DNA of 64,000 nt from an uncultured Lachnospiraceae bacterium (GTDB lineage Bacteria; Bacillota; Clostridia; Lachnospirales; Lachnospiraceae). Location of the stretch: positions 1 to 64,000 of the forward strand of contig CADBFZ010000002.1 in assembly GCA_902794095.1 (NCBI GenBank), in the 5' to 3' direction. Shown one piece after another: positions 50,447-58,152 of this stretch (positions are counted from its first letter, which is position 1; every line of letters begins with the position of its first letter). The notes beneath the pieces were generated by a model. That model was not told where the DNA came from. It did not search any database and saw only the letters and a program-made list of their open reading frames with translations. Both the position numbers and the translations under genes were made by a program.

Positions 50447-51979
50447 ATGAAGAGAAAGTTTTTGAACCAGATCATTGCTGTCGGCGCTTCCGCTGCAATG
50501 GTTGCGGGAATGGCCGGCTGTGCTAACGGCAATTCAGGCGATCCCGTCGCAAGCCCTGACACCCCTGCTTCCGTAGATCCTGTAGATCCCGGACAGGCAG
50601 ATCCTACTACTGCTGACGCTCCTTACGAGAAGCTCACTCATGCAGACGGATCAGACATCGACCTTGGCGGTGTTGAGATTTCCATCGTTAACTGGTGGTC
50701 AGGAGATCCCGCAGATCCCGTAAATGATTACGAGGAAGCTCTTTGGGATTATCGTGAGTGGTGCGAGGAGACCTACAACTTCACCGTTAAAGAGACCACT
50801 GAGTATGCAGGCGGATCCCTTACTTGGGGCGATTGCATCCAGCAGTTCTCCGATTATGTAACTTCAGGCGGAGATGACAACTACTACGTATTCACCGGTC
50901 GTATGTGTGCAGCAGCTACCACCGCTGTAGCTTCCGGACTTATGTATGACCTTTCCACCATCGAGTGCCTTGACTTCGATTCCAACCCTATCTTCACCAG
51001 AAACCAGGTTGATGAGTTCTTCAAGTCAGGCGACAGCATCTACACCATGTATGCTACCAGCAACGGATTCTCAGAGCCTCGTGAAGGAATCTACTTCAAC
51101 AAGAGAGTTCTTGAGGATGCAGGTATCGATCCTGAGAGCATCTATGACATGCAGGCTAACGGAACCTGGACTTGGGACGCTTGGACCGATATCATGGAGA
51201 AGGTTCAGAGAGACCTTGACAACGATGGTACTCCCGATGTATTCGGATATACCTGTAACTATGATGACGCTGTAGAAGAGTTCGTTCTTTCAAACGGCGC
51301 ATCTCTCGTAAAGAACGAGGCATCAGGCCTCAGAGTTGCATTCGAAGATGCTGACACTCAGGAAGCTCTTAACTTCTTCCAGGAGTGCTGCGCTAACTAC
51401 GATGCACACCTTTACTATCCCGCTGACGCAGCTTGGGACTTCTACAAGACCGATTGGCTTACCGGAAACACCGCTTTCTATATCGGACAGGTATGGGAGA
51501 AGGATAACGTAAGAGGTATCGGCGATGACGGAAGATCTCTTGAGGACGAAGTAGGATTCGTATCCTTCCCTGTTGGACCTTCCGCAGGAAGCAACTTCAC
51601 CTCTTATGCTGGTGACAACCTTTACTACATCCCCGGATGCTATGATGCAGATAAGGCATTTGCTTGCGCATTCGCTTACATGTGCTTCTATGCAGATACC
51701 CCCGGATACGAAGATTTCATTGAGAACCTCGACGGAATCAAGGCTGGATACTATGCATCATTTGATGACACCAGAGCAGTTGATGAGACCATCGTTAGAA
51801 TCATCAAGACTTCCGGTTATGAGCCCGCTGAGTCTGTTGCTCAGGTTGATATCGGACCTCAGTTCAGACATCTCGTAGGTGTTAACGTTGCTGAAGGAAC
51901 TATCAATGATATGTCCGCAGCTATCGAGCAGGCATCTACTCAGTGGAACACCTTCGTTGAAGAAGCTAACGCTAAATAA
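50447..51979 (+). CDS. Sugar-type ABC transporter substrate-binding lipoprotein (set B)
   Basis: 510 residues. Lipoprotein signal ends AGMAGCANG (lipid Cys near 25), then an acidic Asp/Pro linker and a family-1 solute-binding domain (GGVEISIVNWWSGDP, WDYREWCEETYNF, EPREGIYFNKRVLEDAGIDPESIYDMQANGTWTWDAWTDIMEKVQRD). Many aromatic residues suggest a carbohydrate ligand. ATG 50447 has AAAGGAGG in front; the in-frame start at 50396 falls in the attenuator. It has its own promoter and terminator, and probably serves the permeases at 48395 and 49299. Confidence 0.9.
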   Translation: MKRKFLNQIIAVGASAAMVAGMAGCANGNSGDPVASPDTPASVDPVDPGQADPTTADAPYEKLTHADGSDIDLGGVEISIVNWWSGDPADPVNDYEEALWDYREWCEETYNFTVKETTEYAGGSLTWGDCIQQFSDYVTSGGDDNYYVFTGRMCAAATTAVASGLMYDLSTIECLDFDSNPIFTRNQVDEFFKSGDSIYTMYATSNGFSEPREGIYFNKRVLEDAGIDPESIYDMQANGTWTWDAWTDIMEKVQRDLDNDGTPDVFGYTCNYDDAVEEFVLSNGASLVKNEASGLRVAFEDADTQEALNFFQECCANYDAHLYYPADAAWDFYKTDWLTGNTAFYIGQVWEKDNVRGIGDDGRSLEDEVGFVSFPVGPSAGSNFTSYAGDNLYYIPGCYDADKAFACAFAYMCFYADTPGYEDFIENLDGIKAGYYASFDDTRAVDETIVRIIKTSGYEPAESVAQVDIGPQFRHLVGVNVAEGTINDMSAAIEQASTQWNTFVEEANAK

Positions 51980-52009
51980 TTAGTTTCTCACAGGTAACCT
52001 AAATAAATG

Positions 52010-52043
52010 CAGGGCGGCGTTTAAGACGCCGTCCTGTTTTTTT
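52010..52043 (+). terminator. Intrinsic terminator after the set B binding-protein gene
   Basis: CAGGGCGGCG (52010-52019) pairs with CGCCGTCCTG (52027-52036, one G-U) and is followed by seven T. Confidence 0.92.
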
Positions 52044-52062
52044 AAAAGTACGGAGACGATTT

Positions 52063-53037
52063 ATGGGTGAAGCAAAATTTCATCTTCCCGGATTAAGAAG
52101 TAACTATCCGTTGAACATGATGGTTATTAACCTTTATGAGACTCATCCTGAATTTTTCAGAGACGGTGTAAAGATAGCCAGTTGTTATGGCGAGTTTCCT
52201 ACCTCACTTTGGAACGGCGGAAGAGGATCCCTGGATGATCAGTGTTCCGCAGACTATATTGTAAATGTAATTAAGACACTTAATTCTCATGGAATATCAG
52301 TGAGACTGACCTACACGAATATGACTTTAACAGAGTTTGAGTGTGAGGATCCGTATTGTAATTTCTGTCTGGATGAACTTGCCAAGGACGACAGAAATGC
52401 GGTTATCTTATTCTCCCCCATACTCGAGGAATATATCAGAAAGAAACATCCGAACCTGAAGATAGTTTCTTCCACTTGCAAGAGACTTACTCAGATCGAC
52501 CGGGTAAATGAAGAACTGTCCAAGCCCTACGATCTTGTGGTTTTGGATTACGATTTTAATAACGATTATGAAAAACTTGCCTTGATAAACGATCATGACA
52601 GATGTGAGATACTCGTAAATGCGATCTGTACTCCGAACTGTCCGAGACGATCCGATCATTATAAAAACATTGCACAAAACCAGCGTATAAAGCTGAAGAA
52701 CAGGAGAATGCCTCCCGAGCATCAGATACCGCTTACTCCATGGACATGTGAGTATTTCAAAGACGGAAATTATTACAAGATCAAGGATTTCCGCACCTTT
52801 GTAAAACCCGAAGACATCGTAGGAAAGTATAGCGAAGAACTCGGATTTCATAATTTTAAGATTGAAGGACGTACCGATAATTATTTTTCACTTATCGAAA
52901 CATACAGTAACTTCCTGATCAAACCTGAATATCAGGGAATCTTCAGACTTAAACTGTATGATGCATTAAACGGCAACAAGCTCATTATGGTCCAGAAACC
53001 AAAGCCCCAGGCTTTCAAACTGCCCGGTAAGGAGTAA
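52063..53037 (+). CDS. Divergent peptidase-U32-like protein, copy 2 of 3
   Basis: 324 residues, homologous to the genes at 7253 and 53042. Shared landmarks: FHLPGL start, SLWNGGRGSL, VRLTYTNMTLT, IVSSTCKRLT, DLVVLDYDFNND, and the C-terminal HNFKIEGRTDNYF. The cysteine set is RCEILVNAICTPNCPRRSDHY followed by a later TPWTCEY, four cysteines as in the Fe-S-binding UbiU/UbiV proteins. A C-terminal tail of about 25 residues (QKPKPQAFKLPGKE) is extra. ATG follows CGGAGA. It is in operon with copy 3 and a xylanase; substrate unknown. Confidence 0.7.
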   Translation: MGEAKFHLPGLRSNYPLNMMVINLYETHPEFFRDGVKIASCYGEFPTSLWNGGRGSLDDQCSADYIVNVIKTLNSHGISVRLTYTNMTLTEFECEDPYCNFCLDELAKDDRNAVILFSPILEEYIRKKHPNLKIVSSTCKRLTQIDRVNEELSKPYDLVVLDYDFNNDYEKLALINDHDRCEILVNAICTPNCPRRSDHYKNIAQNQRIKLKNRRMPPEHQIPLTPWTCEYFKDGNYYKIKDFRTFVKPEDIVGKYSEELGFHNFKIEGRTDNYFSLIETYSNFLIKPEYQGIFRLKLYDALNGNKLIMVQKPKPQAFKLPGKE

Positions 53038-53041
53038 TAAA

Positions 53042-53977
53042 GTGGGAAACAGTGAAGATAAGATCTATTGGCATTTACCCGGATTTTGCGTATTCAGAAT
53101 CCTTAACCAGGTAGTCATGAACATGATGCAGGCTCACCCGGACTATTTTTGCGACGGATATACAATCGGTTCCTCTTACGGAACTTTTCCCGGTGCAATA
53201 TGGAACGGCGGAAGAGCGGTAGTGGGATCGGCGACCAAGCAGCAGATAGAGGGCATCCTGAACATCTATGCTCAGAGGAATGTGCCCGTCAGATTTACAT
53301 GGACCAATACTCTTATCGGTGAAAAAGAGTGTTACGACACTTACTGTAACCTGATCATGAGACTTGCGGATAACGGCATCAATCAGGTGCTTGTAAATTC
53401 CCCCGCGCTTGAGAAATACATTAGGGAGAATTATCCGAATTACAAGGTTATCTCATCCACAACCAAGAGAATAACCGATAAGCAAAAGCTCGCTGAAGAA
53501 TTCGAGAAGGACTATTATCTTGTGGTTTTGGATTACGATCTGAACCATGATGAGGAAGCACTCGAAAACATAGTATCTTCCGGTAATGCCGGCAGATGCG
53601 AGATTCTTGTTAACGAAGTCTGCTATCCGAACTGCCCCAAGCGTGCAGAGCACTATGCACAGCAGTCAAAGATGCAGCTCGAATTTGATAATGTGACATC
53701 TTTCCCCTGTCCCAATACCAAGACTCCCAGAACTTTTGCGGAGTGCATGGAAAGACCTGCATTTATCAAAGATACAGATATTAATTCTTATATTGAGAGG
53801 GGTTTCAGGCACTTCAAGATTGCAGGAAGAGGTATGCCTGAGAGCTACACGATCGATTCTTACATATACTTCCTTGTAAAACCCGAGTACAGGAATCTGG
53901 TAAGAAGCAAGATCGAAACATCACTTAGAGATATTAAGAATCAGGCAGCAGCGGGTGCTGCAAAGAGGAGATCATGA
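53042..53977 (+). CDS. Divergent peptidase-U32-like protein, copy 3 of 3
   Basis: 311 residues, starting with GTG behind AAGGAG. Landmarks: YWHLPGFCVF, AIWNGGRAVVG, VRFTWTNTLIG, VISSTTKRIT, YLVVLDYDLNHDEEAL, and FRHFKIAGRGMPESY near the end (Ala replaces the Glu of KIEGR). Cysteines: RCEILVNEVCYPNCPKRAEHY and a later FPCPNTK. Copies 2 and 3 are closer to each other than to copy 1. Its stop overlaps the start of the xylanase gene (ATGA). Confidence 0.7.
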   Translation: MGNSEDKIYWHLPGFCVFRILNQVVMNMMQAHPDYFCDGYTIGSSYGTFPGAIWNGGRAVVGSATKQQIEGILNIYAQRNVPVRFTWTNTLIGEKECYDTYCNLIMRLADNGINQVLVNSPALEKYIRENYPNYKVISSTTKRITDKQKLAEEFEKDYYLVVLDYDLNHDEEALENIVSSGNAGRCEILVNEVCYPNCPKRAEHYAQQSKMQLEFDNVTSFPCPNTKTPRTFAECMERPAFIKDTDINSYIERGFRHFKIAGRGMPESYTIDSYIYFLVKPEYRNLVRSKIETSLRDIKNQAAAGAAKRRS

Positions 53978-56004
53978 AAAACAAATTGTTAGCCAGAAAG
54001 ATTTGTGCTGCAGTTCTAGGATTTACCATGTCTGCGACAACGGTTTTGAGCGGATTTGCGGGAAGCGTAAATGTGATCAGAGCTGCAGGCGTATCGGATT
54101 ATGAGACCGCAGGGTATCTTAAGGACGTATACGCCGATCGTTTTAAAGTAGGAGTTGCCGTTCAGGCAATCAGCCATTGGGGAGACCAGTCAGCAGAGAT
54201 CGGTAACGCATCCAAGGAGAAGTTTATCGTAAGCCAGTTCAACTCAATGACTTTCGGAAATGAGTTCAAGCCTGCATATAACTTCGATGCTGAATCCGAT
54301 TCTCTTTTTACCGTAAACAGAGCAGCTGAGGAGCTTCTTGATTGGGCCAAGGACAACGGCGTGCCCGTAAGAGGTCATACCCTTGTATGGCATTCTCAGG
54401 TGGATCCTTCAATCTTTGCCAAGGATTTCACTGCTACCGTAGACGGCAAGCCCACCAGAGATTACAATGCAAATCTCGATGAGGATTGTCTTGTGGACAG
54501 AGCAACCCTCCTTAGCAGACTTGAGAAGTACATTAACGGAGTTATCGAGTACACCTATGCTAACGGATATGCAGATGTTATTTATGCATGGGATGTAGTT
54601 AACGAAGCAGCCGATGAAGGCCAGGCAGACGGAATGAGAAGAAGCTACTGGTACAATATCATCGGACCCGACTTCCTGTATTATTCATTCCTTTACGCAA
54701 GAGAAGCTGAGACCAAGTATGCCAAGGAGTATGCGGATCTCTACGGTCTTGATCCCGAGGGTGATCTTTCATCCATCACTCCCGAGCTTTACTACAACGA
54801 TTACAACGAGTGGTTCCCCAGAAAGTGTGATGCCATCATAGCATTTCTTACCGAGACTCAGTTCAATGAGGGCCACAGAATGGTTCAGAGCGATGTCATC
54901 AATCCTGATGGAGATGGAACCATTTACGGAGACGGACTTATCGACGGTATCGGACTTCAGGGACACCTTACCGTATCCGATTCACTTTATCAGTACAAGG
55001 ATGCCATCGAGAAGTACTCTGCAGCAATCAACAATCTTCATGTTACCGAGCTTGACGTAGGAAAGGCAGTAGCAGGTGAAGAAGGAGAGTACAAGCAGGC
55101 CAAGTTCTACTATGACTTCTTCAAGATGCTCTGTGATTGTCAGGATGCAGGTGCAAATATCAATTCAGTAACCCTTTGGGGACTTACCGATACCTCTTCC
55201 TGGAGAAAAGAATCCGAGCCCCTTCTCTTTTACTCGGATCTTACCGGAAAGCCCGCATTCGAAGCAGTTATCATGGCAGGAAAGGGTGAGGAATTCACTC
55301 TTGTAGATACCGCAGGAATCGGAAAGGCCGAGGATATCCTCATTGATTTCGAGCCCATCATTGTAGACGGAGCTTCAACCACCAGAACTCCCGATCAGCT
55401 TGGATTTGTAAGCCGCGGTTCAGGTCATCAGGCCAATATAATGCTTAAGATGAAGGAGAATACAACGGAGGGTGCTGCTCTCGGATTCTCACTTCAGGTC
55501 AGACGAGAAGCTCAGGATGCTACTCTCAGATATGATATTTCCAGATTTATCGGACATACCATTAACATCTCTTATTACTATAAGTCCACAGATGCTCAGC
55601 TCTTTATGGGAGTTGACGGATATGAGGATGGCGGAGTAAGAGAATATGAGATTGAAGGTGAAGATTGGCAGCTTATCGAAGCAACACTTAAACTTCCCGA
55701 AGATCTCGAAAATGCCGCACTGTTCTTCGAAACAGAAGGAAACGGAGATTTCTATATCGACGATTTCAGCATTGCACTTGCAGATGATGCAGATGCTGCT
55801 GACGGATTTGATAACGGCGGAAGCGATGCACAGGCAGCTGATACCGCTGACGGTCAGGGAGAAGTTACAGATGGCGAAAGCAGCGGAAATGCTACCGCAG
55901 GCTTTGCAGCAATCTTCCTGCTCTCAGTATCCGCACTTGCTCTTTCGCGTAAGAATAAGTCTGACGCAGAAGCTAAAGACTCCAAGAAGGACGACAAGAA
56001 ATAA
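53974..56004 (+). CDS. GH10 endo-beta-1,4-xylanase with C-terminal module and membrane anchor
   Basis: 676 residues. Signal peptide about 1-38; GH10 barrel about 45-440 with acid/base Glu211 in DVVNEAADE and nucleophile Glu359 in TELDVG, plus RGHTLVWHSQ. A beta-sandwich module follows (about 450-610, IDFEPIIVDGAS to GDFYIDDFSIAL), of the CBM4/9/22 kind. A Gly/Asp/Ala linker leads to a hydrophobic helix (AGFAAIFLLSVSALAL) and a Lys-rich tail, so the enzyme is held at the cell surface without an LPXTG motif. It should cut xylan outside the cell. AGAGGAG precedes the ATG within the U32-like gene. Confidence 0.92.
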   Translation: MKNKLLARKICAAVLGFTMSATTVLSGFAGSVNVIRAAGVSDYETAGYLKDVYADRFKVGVAVQAISHWGDQSAEIGNASKEKFIVSQFNSMTFGNEFKPAYNFDAESDSLFTVNRAAEELLDWAKDNGVPVRGHTLVWHSQVDPSIFAKDFTATVDGKPTRDYNANLDEDCLVDRATLLSRLEKYINGVIEYTYANGYADVIYAWDVVNEAADEGQADGMRRSYWYNIIGPDFLYYSFLYAREAETKYAKEYADLYGLDPEGDLSSITPELYYNDYNEWFPRKCDAIIAFLTETQFNEGHRMVQSDVINPDGDGTIYGDGLIDGIGLQGHLTVSDSLYQYKDAIEKYSAAINNLHVTELDVGKAVAGEEGEYKQAKFYYDFFKMLCDCQDAGANINSVTLWGLTDTSSWRKESEPLLFYSDLTGKPAFEAVIMAGKGEEFTLVDTAGIGKAEDILIDFEPIIVDGASTTRTPDQLGFVSRGSGHQANIMLKMKENTTEGAALGFSLQVRREAQDATLRYDISRFIGHTINISYYYKSTDAQLFMGVDGYEDGGVREYEIEGEDWQLIEATLKLPEDLENAALFFETEGNGDFYIDDFSIALADDADAADGFDNGGSDAQAADTADGQGEVTDGESSGNATAGFAAIFLLSVSALALSRKNKSDAEAKDSKKDDKK

Positions 56005-56018
56005 TCCTTACTAACAAC

Positions 56019-56070
56019 ATACCCCGGTCAATTGTTAAGCCAAGCTTTCCAAATGACCGGGGTATTTTTG
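56019..56070 (+). terminator. Intrinsic terminator of the U32-xylanase operon
   Basis: ATACCCCGGTCA (56019-56030) pairs perfectly with TGACCGGGGTAT (56054-56065) over a 23-base loop, then TTTTT. Confidence 0.88.
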
Positions 56071-56165
56071 TGCATTTTAGAAAATGGTCTATATTGCGGC
56101 AGTGGCTAATAAAATCATGGATTGACCCCAGATTTTAGCCTCTCGGGTTCGAAACAGTGGCTCCA

Positions 56166-57548
56166 TCAGATCATCGGAAGCGCGTATGCCAGGAGCATCA
56201 TGAGAGAAAAGCCTGCTGCGAAGGAAATAACGACTCTGTCGCTTACTCCGCCATCACTCATCTCCGGGATCATCGACTCAACAATCGTATAGATCATTGC
56301 TCCCGCACAAAGTGACATGATATAGGGAAGAATAGAGGGAATAAGGCCTGAGATTATTACTGTAAGTATCCCGATTATCGGCTCTACACCGCCGCTCATC
56401 ATTCCGTAGAAAAAGGATGTACCTTTGCCACGGCCTTCATTTTTGACCGGAACGGATAAAAGAGCTGCTTCGGGGAAATTCTGGATTAGCATTCCGATGG
56501 TTACCGCGATCATGGAATAGCGTGAGATAAGACCGTCTCCGTATAAGAATCCTGCATATACTGCTCCGATGGCAATACCCTCGGGAATATGGTGAATTAT
56601 CATGGAAAGCATCATCTTGACGGATTTATCTGCATCCGACTTCAGACCTTCTGTTTCACCCGAAAAGCCGTGAGTATGAGGTACAAGATTATCAAGTCCA
56701 AACTGGAATAATATGCCTACCCAGAAACCTATAAATACGGTAAAGACCGGTTTAACGTTTCCGAGGGAAGGCAGTGAAAAGGCAGGAGTCATAAGACACC
56801 AGATTGAAGCTGAGAACATGATGCCGGCTGATAGTGCTATGAGACTTTTTTTGAGTTTGTCCGGAGTGCCTACACGGAAGAATACGAAGAGCGATCCGAA
56901 AACTGTTCCTACAAATGGCAGAAGAAGCCAAAATACAGTATCGGGATTGCTTCCGCCTATAATCTCATATTTATCCATCAGGGCTTTAAGACCTATGAAT
57001 ATAAGTATGCTTCCTCCGGCAGCAACCGCTCCGGATTTATATGCAGAACCGAAATAACCGCCAATGAAAACTCCTGCGCATGAGATGGCATATGTGATTA
57101 CACCGATACATGCGACCGCAAAAAGCGTATTAATAATGGAAGAAGCTGCAAAAACAGTGACGGGAACCGCTACGAAAGTAACGCCTACCGCCATTGCATC
57201 TATGCTTGTTGCTATGGCTGCGCCAAACATTACTTTAAATCCGAGGTCGGGTGTAGCATCCTCGTCTTCATCCTCATCCGAAAATGCTTCACGGAGCATA
57301 TTTATGCCCAGAAAAGCCAGTATAAAGAAGGCTATCCATGTGGCAAATCTGTCGATAAAAGAAGCAAATCCGGAACCCAGAAGATAGCCTAAAAGAGGCA
57401 TTATTGCCTGGAACAGTCCGAACCATATTCCGCATATTGAGGCTTCTTTAAAAGAAACCTTTTTGAGTGAAAGCCCCTTGCAAACAGAAACTGCAAAGGC
57501 ATCCATTGCCAGTCCTACGGACAGGAGCAGTACTTCACCTAATCCCAT
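56166..57548 (-). CDS. MntP-ZIP fusion metal transporter
   Basis: 460 residues, about 14 membrane helices. Residues 1-195 are a complete MntP (DUF204) manganese-exporter unit with both signature repeats (GLAMDAFAVSVCKGLS near 12-27 and ATSIDAMAVGVTFVAV near 112). Residues about 205-460 are a ZIP-family unit with the metal-binding HHIPEGIAIG and QNFPEA motifs of ZupT-like proteins. MntP exports Mn2+, whereas ZIP proteins usually import divalent metals, so the fusion is odd. The start follows GGTGAGG. It lies downstream of the Rrf2 gene but behind a terminator. No Mn riboswitch is seen in the 77-base gap. Confidence 0.85.
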   Translation of the reverse strand: MGLGEVLLLSVGLAMDAFAVSVCKGLSLKKVSFKEASICGIWFGLFQAIMPLLGYLLGSGFASFIDRFATWIAFFILAFLGINMLREAFSDEDEDEDATPDLGFKVMFGAAIATSIDAMAVGVTFVAVPVTVFAASSIINTLFAVACIGVITYAISCAGVFIGGYFGSAYKSGAVAAGGSILIFIGLKALMDKYEIIGGSNPDTVFWLLLPFVGTVFGSLFVFFRVGTPDKLKKSLIALSAGIMFSASIWCLMTPAFSLPSLGNVKPVFTVFIGFWVGILFQFGLDNLVPHTHGFSGETEGLKSDADKSVKMMLSMIIHHIPEGIAIGAVYAGFLYGDGLISRYSMIAVTIGMLIQNFPEAALLSVPVKNEGRGKGTSFFYGMMSGGVEPIIGILTVIISGLIPSILPYIMSLCAGAMIYTIVESMIPEMSDGGVSDRVVISFAAGFSLMMLLAYALPMI

Positions 57549-57592
57549 AATTTACCTCACCCTTTAATTCTTGTATGATTTATCATTTCAAT

Positions 57593-57619
57593 AAAAAAGT
57601 CCTGCTTATGCAAGACTTT
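57593..57619 (-). terminator. Intrinsic terminator of the Rrf2 gene
   Basis: On the - strand AAAGTCTTGC and GCAGGACTTT form a 10-base stem over an ATAA loop (57596-57619), followed by a T-run read from 57598 down to 57593. Confidence 0.8.
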
Positions 57620-57625
57620 TACTAT

Positions 57626-58039
57626 CTAGTATGTTCCGCTTTCCACCAAGTCTTTGATGGTATATTTACTGAAAAACTCCTTCAGAGTCTTATCAAGCTC
57701 AGTCCACATGGGCATGGTCCTGCACTCGGACTTCTGAGGACATTCAAAGTTCTCGTTGGTTACACAGGATACGGTTACAAAATTGTCCTCGGTTGCATGG
57801 ATTACGTCCCATGCGGTGCATTCTTCGGGGCTCTTGCTAAGCTTATATCCGCCGCCTTTACCGCGAACTCCCTTGACGATTCCGGCCTGAACGAGATCCT
57901 TGATGATGGCTTCAAGGTATTTTTTGGAGATTCCCTGTCTTTCAGCTACTTCACCCAAGGGTATGAACTCATCCGAGTCGTGAGCCGCAATATCGATTAT
58001 GACGCGAAGAGCGTATCTTCCCTTTGTTGAAATGAGCAT
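57626..58039 (-). CDS. Rrf2 family transcription regulator (IscR/CymR type)
   Basis: 137 residues: winged helix at the N-terminus (MLISTKGRYALRVIIDIA, ISKKYLEAIIKDLVQAGIVKGVRGKGGGYKLS) and the C-terminal cysteine set C-x7-C-x5-C (near 91-105), like the Fe-S ligands of IscR (C-x5-C-x5-C). It may sense Fe-S status or, as CymR, cysteine supply. The start at 58039 has AAGGAGG in front; a longer in-frame start at 58081 overlaps the promoter. The control of the sulfur operon at 15.9 kb is a candidate target, but this is inference. Confidence 0.9.
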   Translation of the reverse strand: MLISTKGRYALRVIIDIAAHDSDEFIPLGEVAERQGISKKYLEAIIKDLVQAGIVKGVRGKGGGYKLSKSPEECTAWDVIHATEDNFVTVSCVTNENFECPQKSECRTMPMWTELDKTLKEFFSKYTIKDLVESGTY

Positions 58040-58072
58040 CGGAGCCTCCTTGGTTGTTGAAAATCTTTTTCT

Positions 58073-58101
58073 ATAATACAACTTGTTTAGTAGGTTTTCA
58101 A
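58073..58101 (-). promoter_or_regulatory. Promoter of the Rrf2 gene
   Basis: On the - strand TTGAAA (58101-58096) and TATTAT (58078-58073) are 17 bases apart. The spacer reads ACCTACTAAAC, resembling half of an Rrf2-type operator, which suggests self-control. Confidence 0.65.
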
Positions 58102-58124
58102 GAATAGAGACGATTTGGAATCAG

Positions 58125-58146
58125 CCATCTCAAAAGATGGTATAAT
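58125..58146 (+). promoter_or_regulatory. Extended -10 promoter and inverted repeat of folC, leaderless
   Basis: TGG-TATAAT (58138-58146) is an extended -10 whose end lies six bases before the ATG at 58153, so the transcript probably starts at the initiation codon. CCATCT (58125-58130) and AGATGG (58135-58140) form an inverted repeat just upstream. Confidence 0.55.
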
Positions 58147-58152
58147 GTATAC

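Noticed and set aside
56141-56165. tRNA-like end (GGGTTCGAAAC followed by CCA)
   Set aside because: The T-stem bases do not pair and no matching acceptor or anticodon arm is found upstream. Chance or a tiny remnant, not a tRNA gene.
57549-57625. Mn-sensing yybP-ykoY riboswitch before the MntP-ZIP gene
   Set aside because: Only 77 bases, holding the Rrf2 terminator and a ribosome site; no room for the riboswitch and none of its conserved loops seen.
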